Assembly: GCF_017591435.1 (NCBI RefSeq)
Contig: NC_059292.1
Location: forward strand, 23,800,704-23,864,703
Origin: Portunus trituberculatus
Taxonomy: Eukaryota; Arthropoda; Malacostraca; Decapoda; Portunidae
Direction of reading: 5' to 3'
DNA: 64,000 nucleotides
A model generated the notes under the pieces. The model had not been told where the DNA came from. It made no database searches and saw only the letters and a list, made by a program, of their open reading frames with translations. Positions 38,731 to 49,720 of the stretch are shown piece after piece. The position numbers and the translations under genes were made by a program. Each line of letters starts with the position of its first letter. Position 1 is the stretch's first letter.

Positions 38731-38935
38731 GTTTACAACTGAAAAGGCCTGGGTTCAAGTCCCGGGTGCGGTGAGGCAAATGGTCAAACCTATTAATGTG
38801 TAGCCCCTGTTCACCTAGCAGCAAGTAGGTAAGGGATGTAACTCGAGGGGTTGTGGCCTCGCTTTCCCAGTATGTGGAATGTATTCTAAGCTCAGTTCTA
38901 CCCCAAGATCGGTCTATAAGCTCTGAGCTTGGTGT
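38729..38935 (+). mobile_element. tRNA-derived SINE, 5' truncated
   Basis: It starts inside the anticodon arm (GGTTTACAACTGAAAAGG), keeps the B box and body, and stops near GAGCTCTGAGCTTGG. The truncated 5' end sits flush on the CA run, so truncation happened at insertion. Confidence 0.75.
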
Positions 38936-39103
38936 TTTCTGCTGTTGCCTACTTGAAATGCATAAAGTATAGGAATAGGAGGAAGAAATGAGATGTGAAA
39001 GTGTGTGAGGGAGAGTACATAGTATTAATATTAGTATTAGTAGCAGGAGTAACAGCAACAGCAGCAGTGTTATTTATCATTAGTGTGTGTGTTCACTGTT
39101 TGA

Positions 39104-39376
39104 TCTGCTGCAGTCTCTGATGAGACAGCCAGACGTTACCCTACGGAACAAGCTCATTATTTCCGATCTTCGGATAGGCCTGAGACCAGGCACACACCAC
39201 ACACCGGGACAACAAGGTCACAACTCCTCGATTTACATCCCGTACCTACTCACTGCTAGGTGAATAGGGGCTACACGTGAAAGGAGACACACCCAAATAT
39301 CTCCACCCGGCCGGGGAATCAAACCCCAGTCCTCTGGCTTGTGAAGCTAGCGCTCTAACCACTGAGCTACCAGGCG
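39104..39376 (-). mobile_element. Second SINE family with a different tRNA head
   Basis: On the - strand the head reads TGGTAGCTCAGTGG (A box) and GGGGTTTGATTCC (B box), unlike the main family. It then has a GGTGGAGATATTTGGGTGTG block, and after that the same body (CCTGTTCACCTAGCAGTGAG, GTGTGTGGTGTG, CCTATCCGAAGATCGG). The two families therefore share a core and differ in head and tail. Confidence 0.75.
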
Positions 39377-39383
39377 TGTGTGT

Positions 39384-40122
39384 ATTAAGCTAGTTGTAGT
39401 TTTATAGGACCTGGGCTTTATGCTTGTGTGGCCCCGTCTCCATATCTACACTTATCCAATTCTTCTTTAAAATTATGCACACTCGTTGCTGACACCACTT
39501 CTTCACTCAAACTGTTCCACGTCTCAACACATCTTTGTAGGAAACTGTATTTTTTAGCATCTCTCAGACATTTTCCCTTTCAGAGCTTTTTACTATGCGA
39601 TCTTGTGGTTTGAATGTCATATTCTTCTCTCGGGATCAGTTTCTCATTATCCACTTGGTCCATTCCGTTGATCAATTTATAAACTTGTATCAGATCCCCT
39701 CTCTCCCTTCTCTGTTCCAGGGTTGGTAGATCCATAGCCTTTAGTCTCTCCTCATATGTCATCCCTTCAAATTCTGGAACCATTCTTGTGGCCATTTTTT
39801 TATAGTCTCTCCAACTTCCTTATGTGTTTCTTTTTATGAGGGATTCACACTACTCCTGCATATTTCAATCTGGGTCTTATTATAGTACTTATCAATTTCT
39901 TCATCATTTCTTTATCCATGTAGTGAAATGCTACTCCAATATTTCTTAGCAAATTATATGTCTTAAAATTCTATCAATATGGCTTACCGGTTGATTGTTT
40001 TCTTCTATCGTCACTCGTAAGTCCTTTTCCTTTTTTACTTTCTCTAATTCTATTCCATCTCCCATCTTATAGATTCCCATGGATCGTCTTTCACTCTTTC
40101 CCATTTCCATGACATGGCTTTT
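39384..40122 (-). mobile_element. CR1/L2-like LINE 3' end, subfamily B, 0.74 kb
   Basis: - strand. 39795-39580 reads MVPEFEGMTYEERLKAMDL, PTLEQRRERGDLIQVYKLIN and SHSKKL. Upstream parts match the reverse transcriptase thumb region (MDKEMMKKLI.TII.PRLKYAGV). Short GT runs border both ends (39377-39384 and 40123-40132). Frameshifts and stops make it dead. Confidence 0.85.
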
Positions 40123-40134
40123 GTGTGTGTGTGG

Positions 40135-42428
40135 GGGGAGGGCTGCTCAGCGTAGAATTACTCTCTCTCTCTCTCTCATTAACTAAACATCAAATCCATA
40201 AAAACACCCTTGAAAACCTGTGTCACTATCAAAGAACTGTATTCTGAAACACACTCACTACAACGATTTCCAAGGCTACAGAAATAACTATAGCCAGGTT
40301 CTCATGAGTGTTTTTTCTTGTTAATAATGTAGAAAATTCAAAAATGTTAATCGGTCTAGAACCTTAAAAACACCCCTAATAACCCTATGCTCCTTTACCA
40401 TGACTGGTTTCCAAGGCCACAGAGATGACTAGTCCTGTTCCCACGAGTTTTTCTCCTCGTAATAATGCAAAAATGTTGTTATTCTGTCACAAGAACCTTA
40501 AAAACCCTTACAACTTCAACTATACTCTATTCACGGCAAAATTTATCACTTCGGTGGAACTTTGTAGTATCTTAAAGGTATGGCCTGACAATATTTTGAC
40601 TGGACACATTACTAATCCGCATTTTCACAGTGTTTTTTTGACGAGACCACAACTAAGCCCCACATTCCCACACCAGTCTCTCTCTCTCTTGCTAATTGGC
40701 AAAGCTAATCAGGCTAGAATCAATGAATCCCAAATGTGTTTTGGGAGGGAGTAAACTTAACTGGAATGTATGCAAGATGGGGAGAGTGAAGCTAGATGAG
40801 TATGTGTCTATCTCCTATCCTCCTATTTCTTTAAGTAAATGTATTATATTTATAGTTTTTCCATTCAGTTTGTACTTAATTTCCTCAGAATTTCCTCATT
40901 AAAGTAATTTCCTCAGATGACAATAAATTTTCCTATCTGGGGAAATTTCCTTGGAAAGTGATAGCCCTGTTTAAATCCCTTCCCACACTGCATGCGGGTT
41001 ACGAATGTTGCCCAGTCTCAACTTGTGGTCTTCAGTATGTAGTGCCGTCAGACCTATTTTGTATCCAACTTATGGTCATTGGATGTGGTCCTCAGATTTT
41101 TGGTCTGCTTACAGTCTATTCCCCTTTCCATCCATTATTATGTAGACAACTTGCCTTATGGTGTTTGCTTGTCTCATCCACTTACCTTGATTTTTTTTTT
41201 TATTTGTCTTAACCAAACTCATGGTCGACTTATGTACCTCCGTTCCTCTTCTTTTGTATACAACTTTTCTTTTGCCTTTTTTCTGTAACACTGCAACTCA
41301 TGGACTATACACACACACTTCTTTGTGGTTAACATTATTCAGTAAATTATTAAACTGCTAGAGCTGACTCCCATTACTTAACAGGTTTTATTTCCATTCC
41401 ATGTTGTTGTAAGTTATTAATGAATTTTTTCTTTATATGCTTCAAATTATTGTTAAAGACTAAGATAAAGAAATAGAAGGTGACACCAGCAAATTAAGAG
41501 AAAAAGACATCAACTTTCTAGGTATCTATGTAAACTGCACAATCATAAGCTTTGATTAAACTCCAAGTTCATTCATCAAAACAATGACAAATCTGAGACT
41601 CCACTTCATTGCAATTTCCATTTTTTTTTTTCATCTTCTGTTCTCCGGTAAAAATAAAAATAAAAATAAGACAAAAAAATATCCTCTGAAAGCAGGAGCA
41701 TATCCATTTTATCCAGATCACTTGAATCATGTTTCTTTACACTGTGCATCAATGAAATGCATTTCATCCTTCATGTATAACAAGGATTTAGCAGACTTTT
41801 TGGAAATAATATGATGGAATATAAAATAATAATTCAATAGATGTGTGGTAGTTGCTAAATCCTGCAAGAGAAAATATGCATAGTAGTACTTTGTTTGGTC
41901 ATGCAAAAAGAACAAGACAAGAACAGTTCAAGCATTATAGGGAACCCTATACACAGCAAATCAAATTTGATTCATGTAACAGCTAGAGTGGTCCATGAGA
42001 CTAAACCTTTTCAACAGAGAGCCAACAGAGATAGAGTGTGAATGAGGTGTGCATGTGTGATACTTTGTCTGGGCCAACTTGTGTGTGACTGTCAGTCTGA
42101 TATACTATATATAAACAAATGTTTTAATCAATTTATTCAAAGTTAAAAATTATTTTGTAGTACATTTTTGGTAGCAGTTGATGAACACTATCTTACAAAA
42201 TATACTTCTAACTTTATATTAATTTAAAATGCAATAATTCTCATACAATTTGTTTCCTGCTAATACATGCCATGTTACAACTATACGCATATTATGACCA
42301 ACATATAGTTGCATTATAGTTATTTTTATTAACATGAAGTAAACATAAAAGTACACAATCTACATAATCTCCAAGAACTGTTCTGCTTCCATATGACAAT
42401 CTCCTAGTATTATTCTGCTTCTGAATGA
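40135..42428. other. No gene recognised; diverged tandem duplication inside
   Basis: A roughly 145-bp unit is repeated with divergence at about 40258-40400 and 40403-40545 (CCAAGGCTACAGAAATAAC against CCAAGGCCACAGAGATGAC, each followed by TTAATAATG or TAATAATG and ACCTTAAAAAC). The rest is AT-rich. The final part is probably the 3' untranslated region of the - strand gene that ends at 42429. Confidence 0.5.
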
Positions 42429-44096
42429 CTACCATACATCCTCTAATTTGACCATTTGTAGTCTGATAACTGTACATATCTTCTCTACAGTGTCAGACAT
42501 TTTGATTGGTTTATCTTTGAGAAATGCATGCAGCAATTTATCCAGAACCTCATTATTGTCATTTAGCCACAACTGCTGGGAGATTCCCCTCTGCAGTGGG
42601 TCACAAATGTAAGGATACAAGAATAACTGCAGCTTAGCAAAGTATGTTCTAAGGGCAGGATATTCCCTAATATAGCTTTGGAACTCCATCATCCTATTTT
42701 GAAACACAGATGAATTGGGACTACTGAGTATACCTTTGAGACCAAATAACTTTTCTATGATTGATGAACGTGATTTTAACCTGTCAATTGTATTCAGATG
42801 CTTCCTTACAAGATCCTTCAGATGATGAGTATTTATCATTTGCACTGAGGCTGGAAAAGATTGCTTCAATGCTCTAAACAAGGACAACTCCACATCCTCC
42901 CCTAGTTTCACCTCAAAATTCAGCTCAGTATCTTCTAACTTGCCCATGATATGAGAAAAGAAAGTCATATAGGTTAAAAAGTCCTGATCTGAATGGAGAA
43001 ATACAGGCCCAAGGTACAGAAGTGGCTCATCAGTTTCCTTGTGCAGTGCTCTTGAGTTTTGGTAAACAGTCATGGTGACAAAACAATCATTAAACTTGTA
43101 AGTGCAATCTATTCCTAAAACACTCCCAAACTGTAGGTTCCTTTTCATCTCACTAAACTGTTTGTCATTGTATAAGATTACACATGGAGATTTATCTTTT
43201 CTACTGATAACTACCTGCACAAATGGGTTTTCATCCAGCATAGCTAACATTACAAGGTCTTCACCATGGACTTTGGATAACACACCTCTTTGTATCTGTT
43301 TATTTGTGTTAGGAATTTCTTTAATGTTTCTTTGGGTTTTTTGTTCAACATCCTCTTTACTATCACTACTGTCTTGCTCAGTAAGCTCTTTAGATATCAA
43401 AGGATTATCTTTCTTTGCCTGAAGCTTATTTTGGGATTTGGTTTCTACTGATTTGAAAGTAAATTCACTGGTGTTATTACCAGAACTGACACCAACATAT
43501 TCAAATATTGCTCTATCTTCAAAACATTTTCCAGACACAGAAGTGACACGCCTCTTGATGTTACCTTTTAGTACTGAGTAGTAGCGATTCATTTTAAATA
43601 AGCTTTCTGGTTTTGGCTGTGGTTTTAGAGGCTTCCAAGAAGCCTTATTCTGCTCATATGTAGCACCATAGAAAATATTCTTTTTAAGTCTCAAATATTT
43701 AAATTTTCCCTGATTATAATGAACAAAAATGGTACCATTGTTACCTTTATTACTCAATACTACACAACCATCATCATATGCAACAGGCAAATTTTGCTCT
43801 CTCCTCAGAGCATTGTTTGAGTCTTCAGTAACAAAGAATACATTGTTTTTTTCACCAAGTGGTATAGATGGAAGAACAATCTTGGAATTTTTCACAAACT
43901 CAAATATCTCATCAATTTTCATGAATCTTCCAGGACAAGGAAGTTCTCTTAATGTGTTGTCACATACTCTTGGTTTTCTTTGGGGAACTTTTGATGGTAA
44001 TTCTTCTGTGGACTCATCCATCACAGCTTTCCTCTTTACATGACGATGTTTCAATTCCTTAGTATTGAAATCTTCCATGGTTGCAAAATGGTTCAC
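42429..44096 (-). CDS. MULE-like transposase-derived protein, paralogue 2
   Basis: An uninterrupted frame with stop at 42429. The first ATG is at 44078. The exon probably opens at 44096 after a CTGTTTCAG acceptor; the first residues, VNHF, match MTHF at the same place in paralogue 1. Shared landmarks in order: PGRFMKIDEI, GEKNNVFFVTEDS, NALRREQNLP, WKPLKPQP, NRYYSVLKG, RRVTSVSG, the LGIDCTYK catalytic-Asp block, TVYQNSRALH, EPLLYLGPVFLH, LGEDVELSLFRALKQSFP and DPLQRGISQQLW. The linker is replaced by a charged Ser/Lys/Glu stretch that has lost the KQVYEE motif. At the second-Asp block Asp-Glu has become Glu-Asp, and the C/H element reads INTHHLKDL. It looks like a diverged, intact copy on a separate evolutionary path, about 18 kb from paralogue 1 and on the same strand. 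Confidence 0.68.
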   Translation of the reverse strand: MNHFATMEDFNTKELKHRHVKRKAVMDESTEELPSKVPQRKPRVCDNTLRELPCPGRFMKIDEIFEFVKNSKIVLPSIPLGEKNNVFFVTEDSNNALRREQNLPVAYDDGCVVLSNKGNNGTIFVHYNQGKFKYLRLKKNIFYGATYEQNKASWKPLKPQPKPESLFKMNRYYSVLKGNIKRRVTSVSGKCFEDRAIFEYVGVSSGNNTSEFTFKSVETKSQNKLQAKKDNPLISKELTEQDSSDSKEDVEQKTQRNIKEIPNTNKQIQRGVLSKVHGEDLVMLAMLDENPFVQVVISRKDKSPCVILYNDKQFSEMKRNLQFGSVLGIDCTYKFNDCFVTMTVYQNSRALHKETDEPLLYLGPVFLHSDQDFLTYMTFFSHIMGKLEDTELNFEVKLGEDVELSLFRALKQSFPASVQMINTHHLKDLVRKHLNTIDRLKSRSSIIEKLFGLKGILSSPNSSVFQNRMMEFQSYIREYPALRTYFAKLQLFLYPYICDPLQRGISQQLWLNDNNEVLDKLLHAFLKDKPIKMSDTVEKICTVIRLQMVKLEDVW

Positions 44097-44108
44097 CTGA
44101 AACAGCAT

Positions 44109-44596
44109 CTTTAATTAGGAAATTTCATCCAACATTTCCTAACTTGCAAAATCTGACAAACTATTTGAGACTGAATCAAAATATACCACTGTGTGGCATA
44201 CTAATTTGCTATTTTTCATAAATACAGAAGCTGAAAAAATGTGTTTCATGAGCCAAAAATCCTGCTTTTTTAATGGTGAGTTTATCTTTCTATTCTGAGC
44301 AACATACAATAACTAAGAAACAAGATTCAGAGGTGGAAAAAAGATAAATAGTATTTAAAAAATTTTCACACTAAAGTTTAATTTCATAGCACTGTTAACA
44401 CGAAGATTATGTTATTCAAAAATTTTTTTCCCATTGAAAACAATGGTAATGGAGGGAGCTTATGTTCCTGGTCACTTGGAAAACCTGCCTACTTTGAGGA
44501 TTTTGTTATTCAATCCTTAAAAAAACATTAATATATAATATATCATCTAGTCACAGAAACAATAAAACACGTTCTCATTTTATTTTTAAGTACGTA
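44109..44596. other. No gene recognised
   Basis: AT-rich sequence upstream of the - strand gene. It may hold an intron and upstream exon that I cannot identify. Confidence 0.5.
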
Positions 44597-44849
44597 CACT
44601 CGACACTCATTTATCCAGACCTCATTTATCCGATTTTGGTTAATCCGAACAGTATCCAAATTTGAGTCCAGATGGCCAACAAATACATTAAAACAATGCG
44701 CACCTTACACATTTCCAGAAACAGCCAATAGATGGTGGCGGAGCTGTGGCAGGCGGTTGTAAACAAGTCTGGCTGATGCTAATGAACATTGTGTATTGTC
44801 CGATATCAGTGAGCAAGTTTGTGCATTTTTCAGTATCTTAGAACTCTTG

Positions 44850-45130
44850 ATTATGTCTCCCAAGGGTGTTTAGGCATAAATGAATGGCCCTAGCTGTGAC
44901 ATAAAAGCTGGAATTAATAAGAAAATTAGAGAAAGGAGCTATAGTTGCAAGTGTTTATGAGGAGTATGGTATGGCTAAGCAAACTATGTTGGACATTAGT
45001 AAATCAAAAGATAAGCTGGTAGAATACTCTGCCAAATATTGTGTGGATGCATCATCAAGTAAAAGTGGTAAAGGTGCACCAAGGAAAAATGTAAGGAGAG
45101 AAAAAGATGCTGCATTATATACTGCCAAGC
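44850..45130 (+). pseudogene. Tigger/CENP-B-like transposase N-terminal fragment
   Basis: It starts ATGTCTCCCAAGGGTGTT and then a stop. Shifted frames give KLELIRKLEKGAIVASV and EEYGMAKQTMLDISKSKDKL, a helix-turn-helix block typical of Tigger/Jerky-type transposases, then VRREKDAALYTA. It is broken by a stop and frameshifts, and no DDE domain remains. Confidence 0.65.
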
Positions 45131-45139
45131 TTCTGATAA

Positions 45140-45546
45140 CTCCTGACTCAGGGAGACACCCTCTTTCTCTGCCATGTTGTGCAGGGGATTGCACAACATG
45201 GCACAACACAAATACCATAGTTTATTACTACTGAATATTTTATTGATATGAAAGCTAAAAACATAATCCCTAAAACAATCTAAAATATTTGAAAACAAAA
45301 TGATATTTAAAATTTCGCACCTAAATAACTGTTTAAACGGAATGTTCATCACTAGGAAGCAGCACTGAGCAGTCAACCATTATCATTTCGTTATGAAACT
45401 ATCATGTTTTTGGCTTTTGTATCAATAAAATATGTTATAGTAGCAAACTATGGTATTTGTGTGGGTACATTGTTGTTCCTACTTACTACAGAGTTAGTTG
45501 TTTGCACAACATGGAAGAGGAAAAGGCCATCTTTCTGAGCCAGGAG
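45140..45546. repeat. Foldback inverted repeat, arms about 150 bp
   Basis: The left arm (CTCCTGACTCAGGGAG, GCCATGTTGTGC, CACAAATACCATAGTTT, ATTTTATTGATA) and the right arm reversed (CTCCTGGCTCAG, CCATGTTGTGC, same CACAAATACC block, ATTTTATTGATA) match in order. The arms differ by indels between the blocks. It lies inside the Tigger-type element. Confidence 0.65.
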
Positions 45547-46294
45547 CCCGATCTGGCCTCCCTGTGTCTCTTGCCTATGAAATATTCACCCCTGAACATA
45601 TTCCTTTTGGGAGTATGTGCAGTCCTCATGAGTAGCAGAACTGTATGATATAGTGGTGAAACAGGTGAGGGCAGAAAATAAAGTAAAAACTGACAGTTTG
45701 TTTATGTTGAAATGCTTGAAGTTGGTGGTGTTTTCAATCTGTTTGAATGTTTTATTTATTTCACTGGAGATAAAACTTAATTTACAACCCAGTACTTAGT
45801 GACTCAGGGTGACATTGGACCAGGCTAAGTAAGCAAGGTAAACTGATAGTACAACATTTTGGGGTCAAATTATAGAGATTGACTTATGTGCCAGATCAAC
45901 TTATAGGCCGCAATATACGGTACTGTTAGGTTAGTTTTAGTGTTAGGTTAACTTAGATTAAGTTTGTTTAGGTTTACTTCATCAGGGAAACAAAAATACA
46001 GAAAACTTTGTATTGCCTAAAAAAGTCTAAGGAGACAAATGACCATATTTGGCAAACAAAGGACACATTTATGTTACCCAGACTTTTTCATTATCCAGTG
46101 TCTGCACCATTTAAGTCCGGAAAAACAGGGGTTGAGTGTACATTACATTTATATGTCACTAACACAACAAAAACATGCTCTCACACTCACCATAACTTTG
46201 TTAATGCATCACTGGTCATACTGTGAGGAGGTTAAAAGACACTTGGATACCACATATTTCTTTTCAGGGAAATTTAATAAATGATTAATTCCAA

Positions 46295-46348
46295 GTGCCT
46301 GGGGACGAACCACTAGTATAAATGAAATAGTGGTTCGTCCCCAGGCAT
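46295..46348. repeat. 21-bp hairpin at the Penelope-like element 5' end
   Basis: GTGCCTGGGGACGAACCACTA (46295-46315) and its reverse complement (46328-46348) are perfect but for the first base, with a 12-base loop. The right arm is already coding sequence of the element, so the left arm is an inverted duplicate of it. Confidence 0.8.
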
Positions 46349-48219
46349 TTTATATGGCCTTCCGAAAAACTCACAAGCCATTGAATCCTGTTCAACCTAT
46401 CTATCCTCAGCACTATTGGCACATTTAATTGTAATTTGGCTAAATATCTAGTTCCCATTCTTGAACCAATCACTATGAACCAATTTACCCTTAAAAACTC
46501 ATATCAGTTTATAAATGAAATATGTAATCTAGATGTTGGTAACATATTCATGGCTAGCTTTGATATAGAATCTTTATTTACCCTCTTGAAGAAACTATAC
46601 ACCCAGTTTGTGACGAACTGTTTAAGGACAGCACTATGTTTGGCAACTTCTTGAGAACACAGTTTAGCAATCTTTTATCCCTTGCAGTTAAAGACTCCTC
46701 TTTTTTGTTAATAAAAAGCTTTATATTCAGACAGACGGTGTGGCTATGGGTTCATGTCTGAGCCCTATGTTGGCCAATGCTTTCTTGTGTATAAATGAAA
46801 TTAATTGGCTAGGAGATTGCCCTTCAGCTTACAAACCTGTTTATTTCCGTAGATATGTTGATGATTGTTTTGTTTTATTCTGAGACTCTGCACAAATTCC
46901 CATGTTTCCAGATTACATGAACTCTAGACATCCTCATATAGAATTCACCTGTGAAATAGAGAACAATGGTACTTTATCTTTTCATGATGTACTTTTAACT
47001 TGTATGAATAATAAGTTTCACACCACTGTGTATCGAAAATCTACTTTTACTGGTTTAGGAATTAATTTTCTCTCTTTCATGCTGCAGCTTTTCAAGATTA
47101 ACTCAATTAAAACACTGTTATTTAGATGCTACAGCCTAACTTCTTCCTGGGAATTGTTTGACAAGGAGATTAAGTTCCTTACTACCTTCTTTTTAAATAA
47201 CAGCTTTCCCCGTAGTGTTATTAACTCTACTATTTCAAAATTCCTTGACAATAAATTCACTAACCCTCTTGACTCTTCTACAACCCCAGAGAAAACAAGA
47301 AAATACATTTCGTTACCGTTTTACGGTCACCTTAGTTATTCAATAAGGAAAACCCTTAACAATTCCTTAAAATCATATTATCCTGACACTAAATTTTTCT
47401 TTATTTTTACTAATAGTCATATTATTGGCTCTTTTTTCAAATTTAAAGATCGTGTTCCTACATATCTCACCTCCAATGTCATATATGAATTTTGTTGTTC
47501 GTGCTATAAAGTACAATACATAGGTGAAACTTGTAGAAACCTAACACACAGAATAGCCGAGCACAAAGGTTTTTCTGTTAGAACCAATAAAACTTTATCT
47601 AACCCTTCTTTCTTTGCAATTAGAGCACATTCACATGATAATGACCACCCCTTTGGTATTAATGACTTCAAAATTATCCATAGATGCCAATCTAATACTG
47701 ATATCAAACTTCTTGAGGCACTTTATATTAAACACTTCCAACCTGAACTCAATAATCAGCTGTCTTCAACTAGGCTTCGCACTCTTCAATAGAAACCTTG
47801 AACTTTTGCTTCACCTCTCCTCACTACCTTTCCTCTCATCTTGATACCACCCTGCTAGCCAGGTCCTTCCTGTACTGCATACAGCACACTTCAAGGTTTG
47901 TCTCCCATGTATGTTTTTTTTCTCTGTGCAATTTTTTTCCTTTTGACCTGTTGTGATCTCTTTTCTTTTGTTTTTACTCTGTATTTTAAATCATTGTATT
48001 TTTATTAATTTCTTTGGTTGTATTTTAGCCTAATGTCTTTCTAGACTTTGTATAATGTTTTTTAGACTTTATATACTTAATTAATATGCCAACTTTTTTA
48101 GGCCCGGAGGATACCTTTTGTTTGAGGCGAAACGTTGGAAAATGGAAAATAAAGCAGGAGATATGAAGACTTCCATGTGATTTCCCTGCACTTTTAGTAT
48201 CTACAATTTCTGCTATCGG

Positions 48220-48220
<1 letters not shown>
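46328..48220 (+). mobile_element. Penelope-like retroelement, 5' truncated
   Basis: In order: LYGLPK (start of the reverse transcriptase region), ASFDIESLFT (motif with the first Asp), QTDGVAMGSCLSPMLANAF, RYVDD (catalytic YVDD), a thumb region, then a GIY-YIG endonuclease with a stop at about 47790. A 3' untranslated part with GAGGCGAAACGTTGG at about 48125 runs to a TA array at 48221. Reverse transcriptase joined to a C-terminal GIY-YIG domain defines Penelope-like elements. Frameshifts near 46360 and 46600 and a TGA just after YVDDCFVLF (46881) inactivate it. Confidence 0.9.
46902..47792 (+). pseudogene. Penelope-like polyprotein C-terminus: RT thumb and GIY-YIG endonuclease
   Basis: A 296-codon open frame. 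The first part (HIEFTCEIENNGTLSFHDVL, then VYRKSTFTGLGINFLS) matches the region after the RT catalytic site. The last 100 residues hold VIYEFCCSCYKVQYIGETCR with the two-part GIY-YIG signature, then HRIAEHKG, HPFGINDFKI and LEALYIKHFQPELNNQ. The arginine after GET and the late glutamate expected for catalysis are present. The upstream TGA at 46881 separates it from the RT core. Confidence 0.85.

Positions 48221-48302
<82 letters not shown>
48221..48302. repeat. (TA)n microsatellite at the Penelope-like element 3' end
   Basis: About 41 TA units directly follow the element. Confidence 0.95.
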
Positions 48303-48304
<2 letters not shown>

Positions 48305-48477
48305 ATACTGGTAGGGGTAAAGATAATGGTGGTGGCGGCAAAGACGAAAGTGGGTGAGGGAAATGGGTGGAAAAACGGGAGTTACAGTCTTTATATCATG
48401 TCTTATTAGCTTTATTTATTGTTTATTGGTCTATTTCATATGTGCATTCTAATATGTGAAGGCAAAAGATTTTATTT

Positions 48478-48650
48478 AAGCTCAAAACATGGTATTTTAG
48501 GGGTCAAAAGAGGGACTTGGCAATGACCAAAGACTGATTGAGGCTTTTTTTAGGCAATTAACATGGTATACAAAACTCGTGCTTGGCAAAATTCGCATTT
48601 GGCGGTAGTTTCGCCAGACTAATTAATTTGTCAAGTGCAGGGGCTTACTG
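48478..48650. mobile_element. Tigger/mariner-type right end
   Basis: It ends GGGGCTTACTG beside TA, preceded by inverted CGAATT/GGCAAAAT-type blocks usual in these ends. The matching left end is not found. Confidence 0.4.
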
Positions 48651-48674
48651 TATATATATATATACATATATATA

Positions 48675-48800
48675 CAGTGGTACCTTGAGATACAAGTTTT
48701 ATTCATTCTGTGATGGAGCTCATATCTCAAAAACCTCGTATCTCAAAAAACAATTTCCCCATTGAAATGCCATTAATCTGTTCCAGCCTCTCCAAAAAGA
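48675..48800. mobile_element. Tigger-type left end
   Basis: After TA it starts CAGTGGTACCTTGAGATAC, followed by ATCTCAAAAACCTCGTATCTC, the palindromic theme typical of Tigger ends. No right end is seen before 49 kb. Confidence 0.5.

Positions 48801-49354
<554 letters not shown>

Positions 49355-49437
<83 letters not shown>
49355..49437. repeat. (CA)n at SINE 5' end
   Basis: About 41 CA units end exactly at the SINE head. Confidence 0.95.
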
Positions 49438-49438
<1 letters not shown>

Positions 49439-49720
49439 GCGTAGTGTAGTGGTTAGCATGCTCGACTCACAATCAAGAGGGCCGGGTTCGAGTCCCGGCT
49501 CGGCGAGGCAAATGGGCAAGCCTCTTAATGTGTAGCCCCTGTTCACCTAGCAGTAAATAGTTAGGGATGTAACTCAAGGGGTTGTGGCCTCACTTTCCCG
49601 GTGTGTGGAGTGTGTTGTGGTCTCAGTCCTACCCGAAGATCGGTCTATGAGCTCTGAACTCGCTCCGTAATGGGGAAGACTGGCTGGGTGACCAGCAGGC
49701 GACCGTGGTGGTGAATTACA
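49438..49720 (+). mobile_element. tRNA-derived SINE, best-preserved copy
   Basis: A box TAGTGTAGTGG at 49442-49452, anticodon-like arm around 49463-49475, B box GGTTCGAGTCC at 49485-49495. The full body and 3' end GACCAGCAGGCGACCGTGG then AATTACA are all present. It serves as the family reference in this window. Confidence 0.88.

Larger units (their letters stand above)
44597..46138 (+). mobile_element. Tigger/pogo-type element, degenerate, about 1.5 kb
   Basis: The left end CACTCGACACTCATTTATCC and the right end, read inward CACTCAACCCCTGTTTTTCC, are imperfect inverted repeats. TA lies on each side (44595-44596, 46139-46140). Further TTATCC and GGATAA blocks lie inside. It holds a transposase N-terminal fragment at 44850-45130 and a foldback at 45140-45546. 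Confidence 0.7.

Noticed and set aside
48100..48180. Intact hammerhead ribozyme in the Penelope-like 3' end
   Set aside because: The CGAAAC box is present, but I cannot find the CTGANGA box at the right spacing, so only a decayed motif is suggested.
49438..49510. True tRNA-Val gene
   Set aside because: A and B boxes and an anticodon-like arm are present, but the acceptor stem does not pair and the sequence continues into a SINE body shared with other copies.
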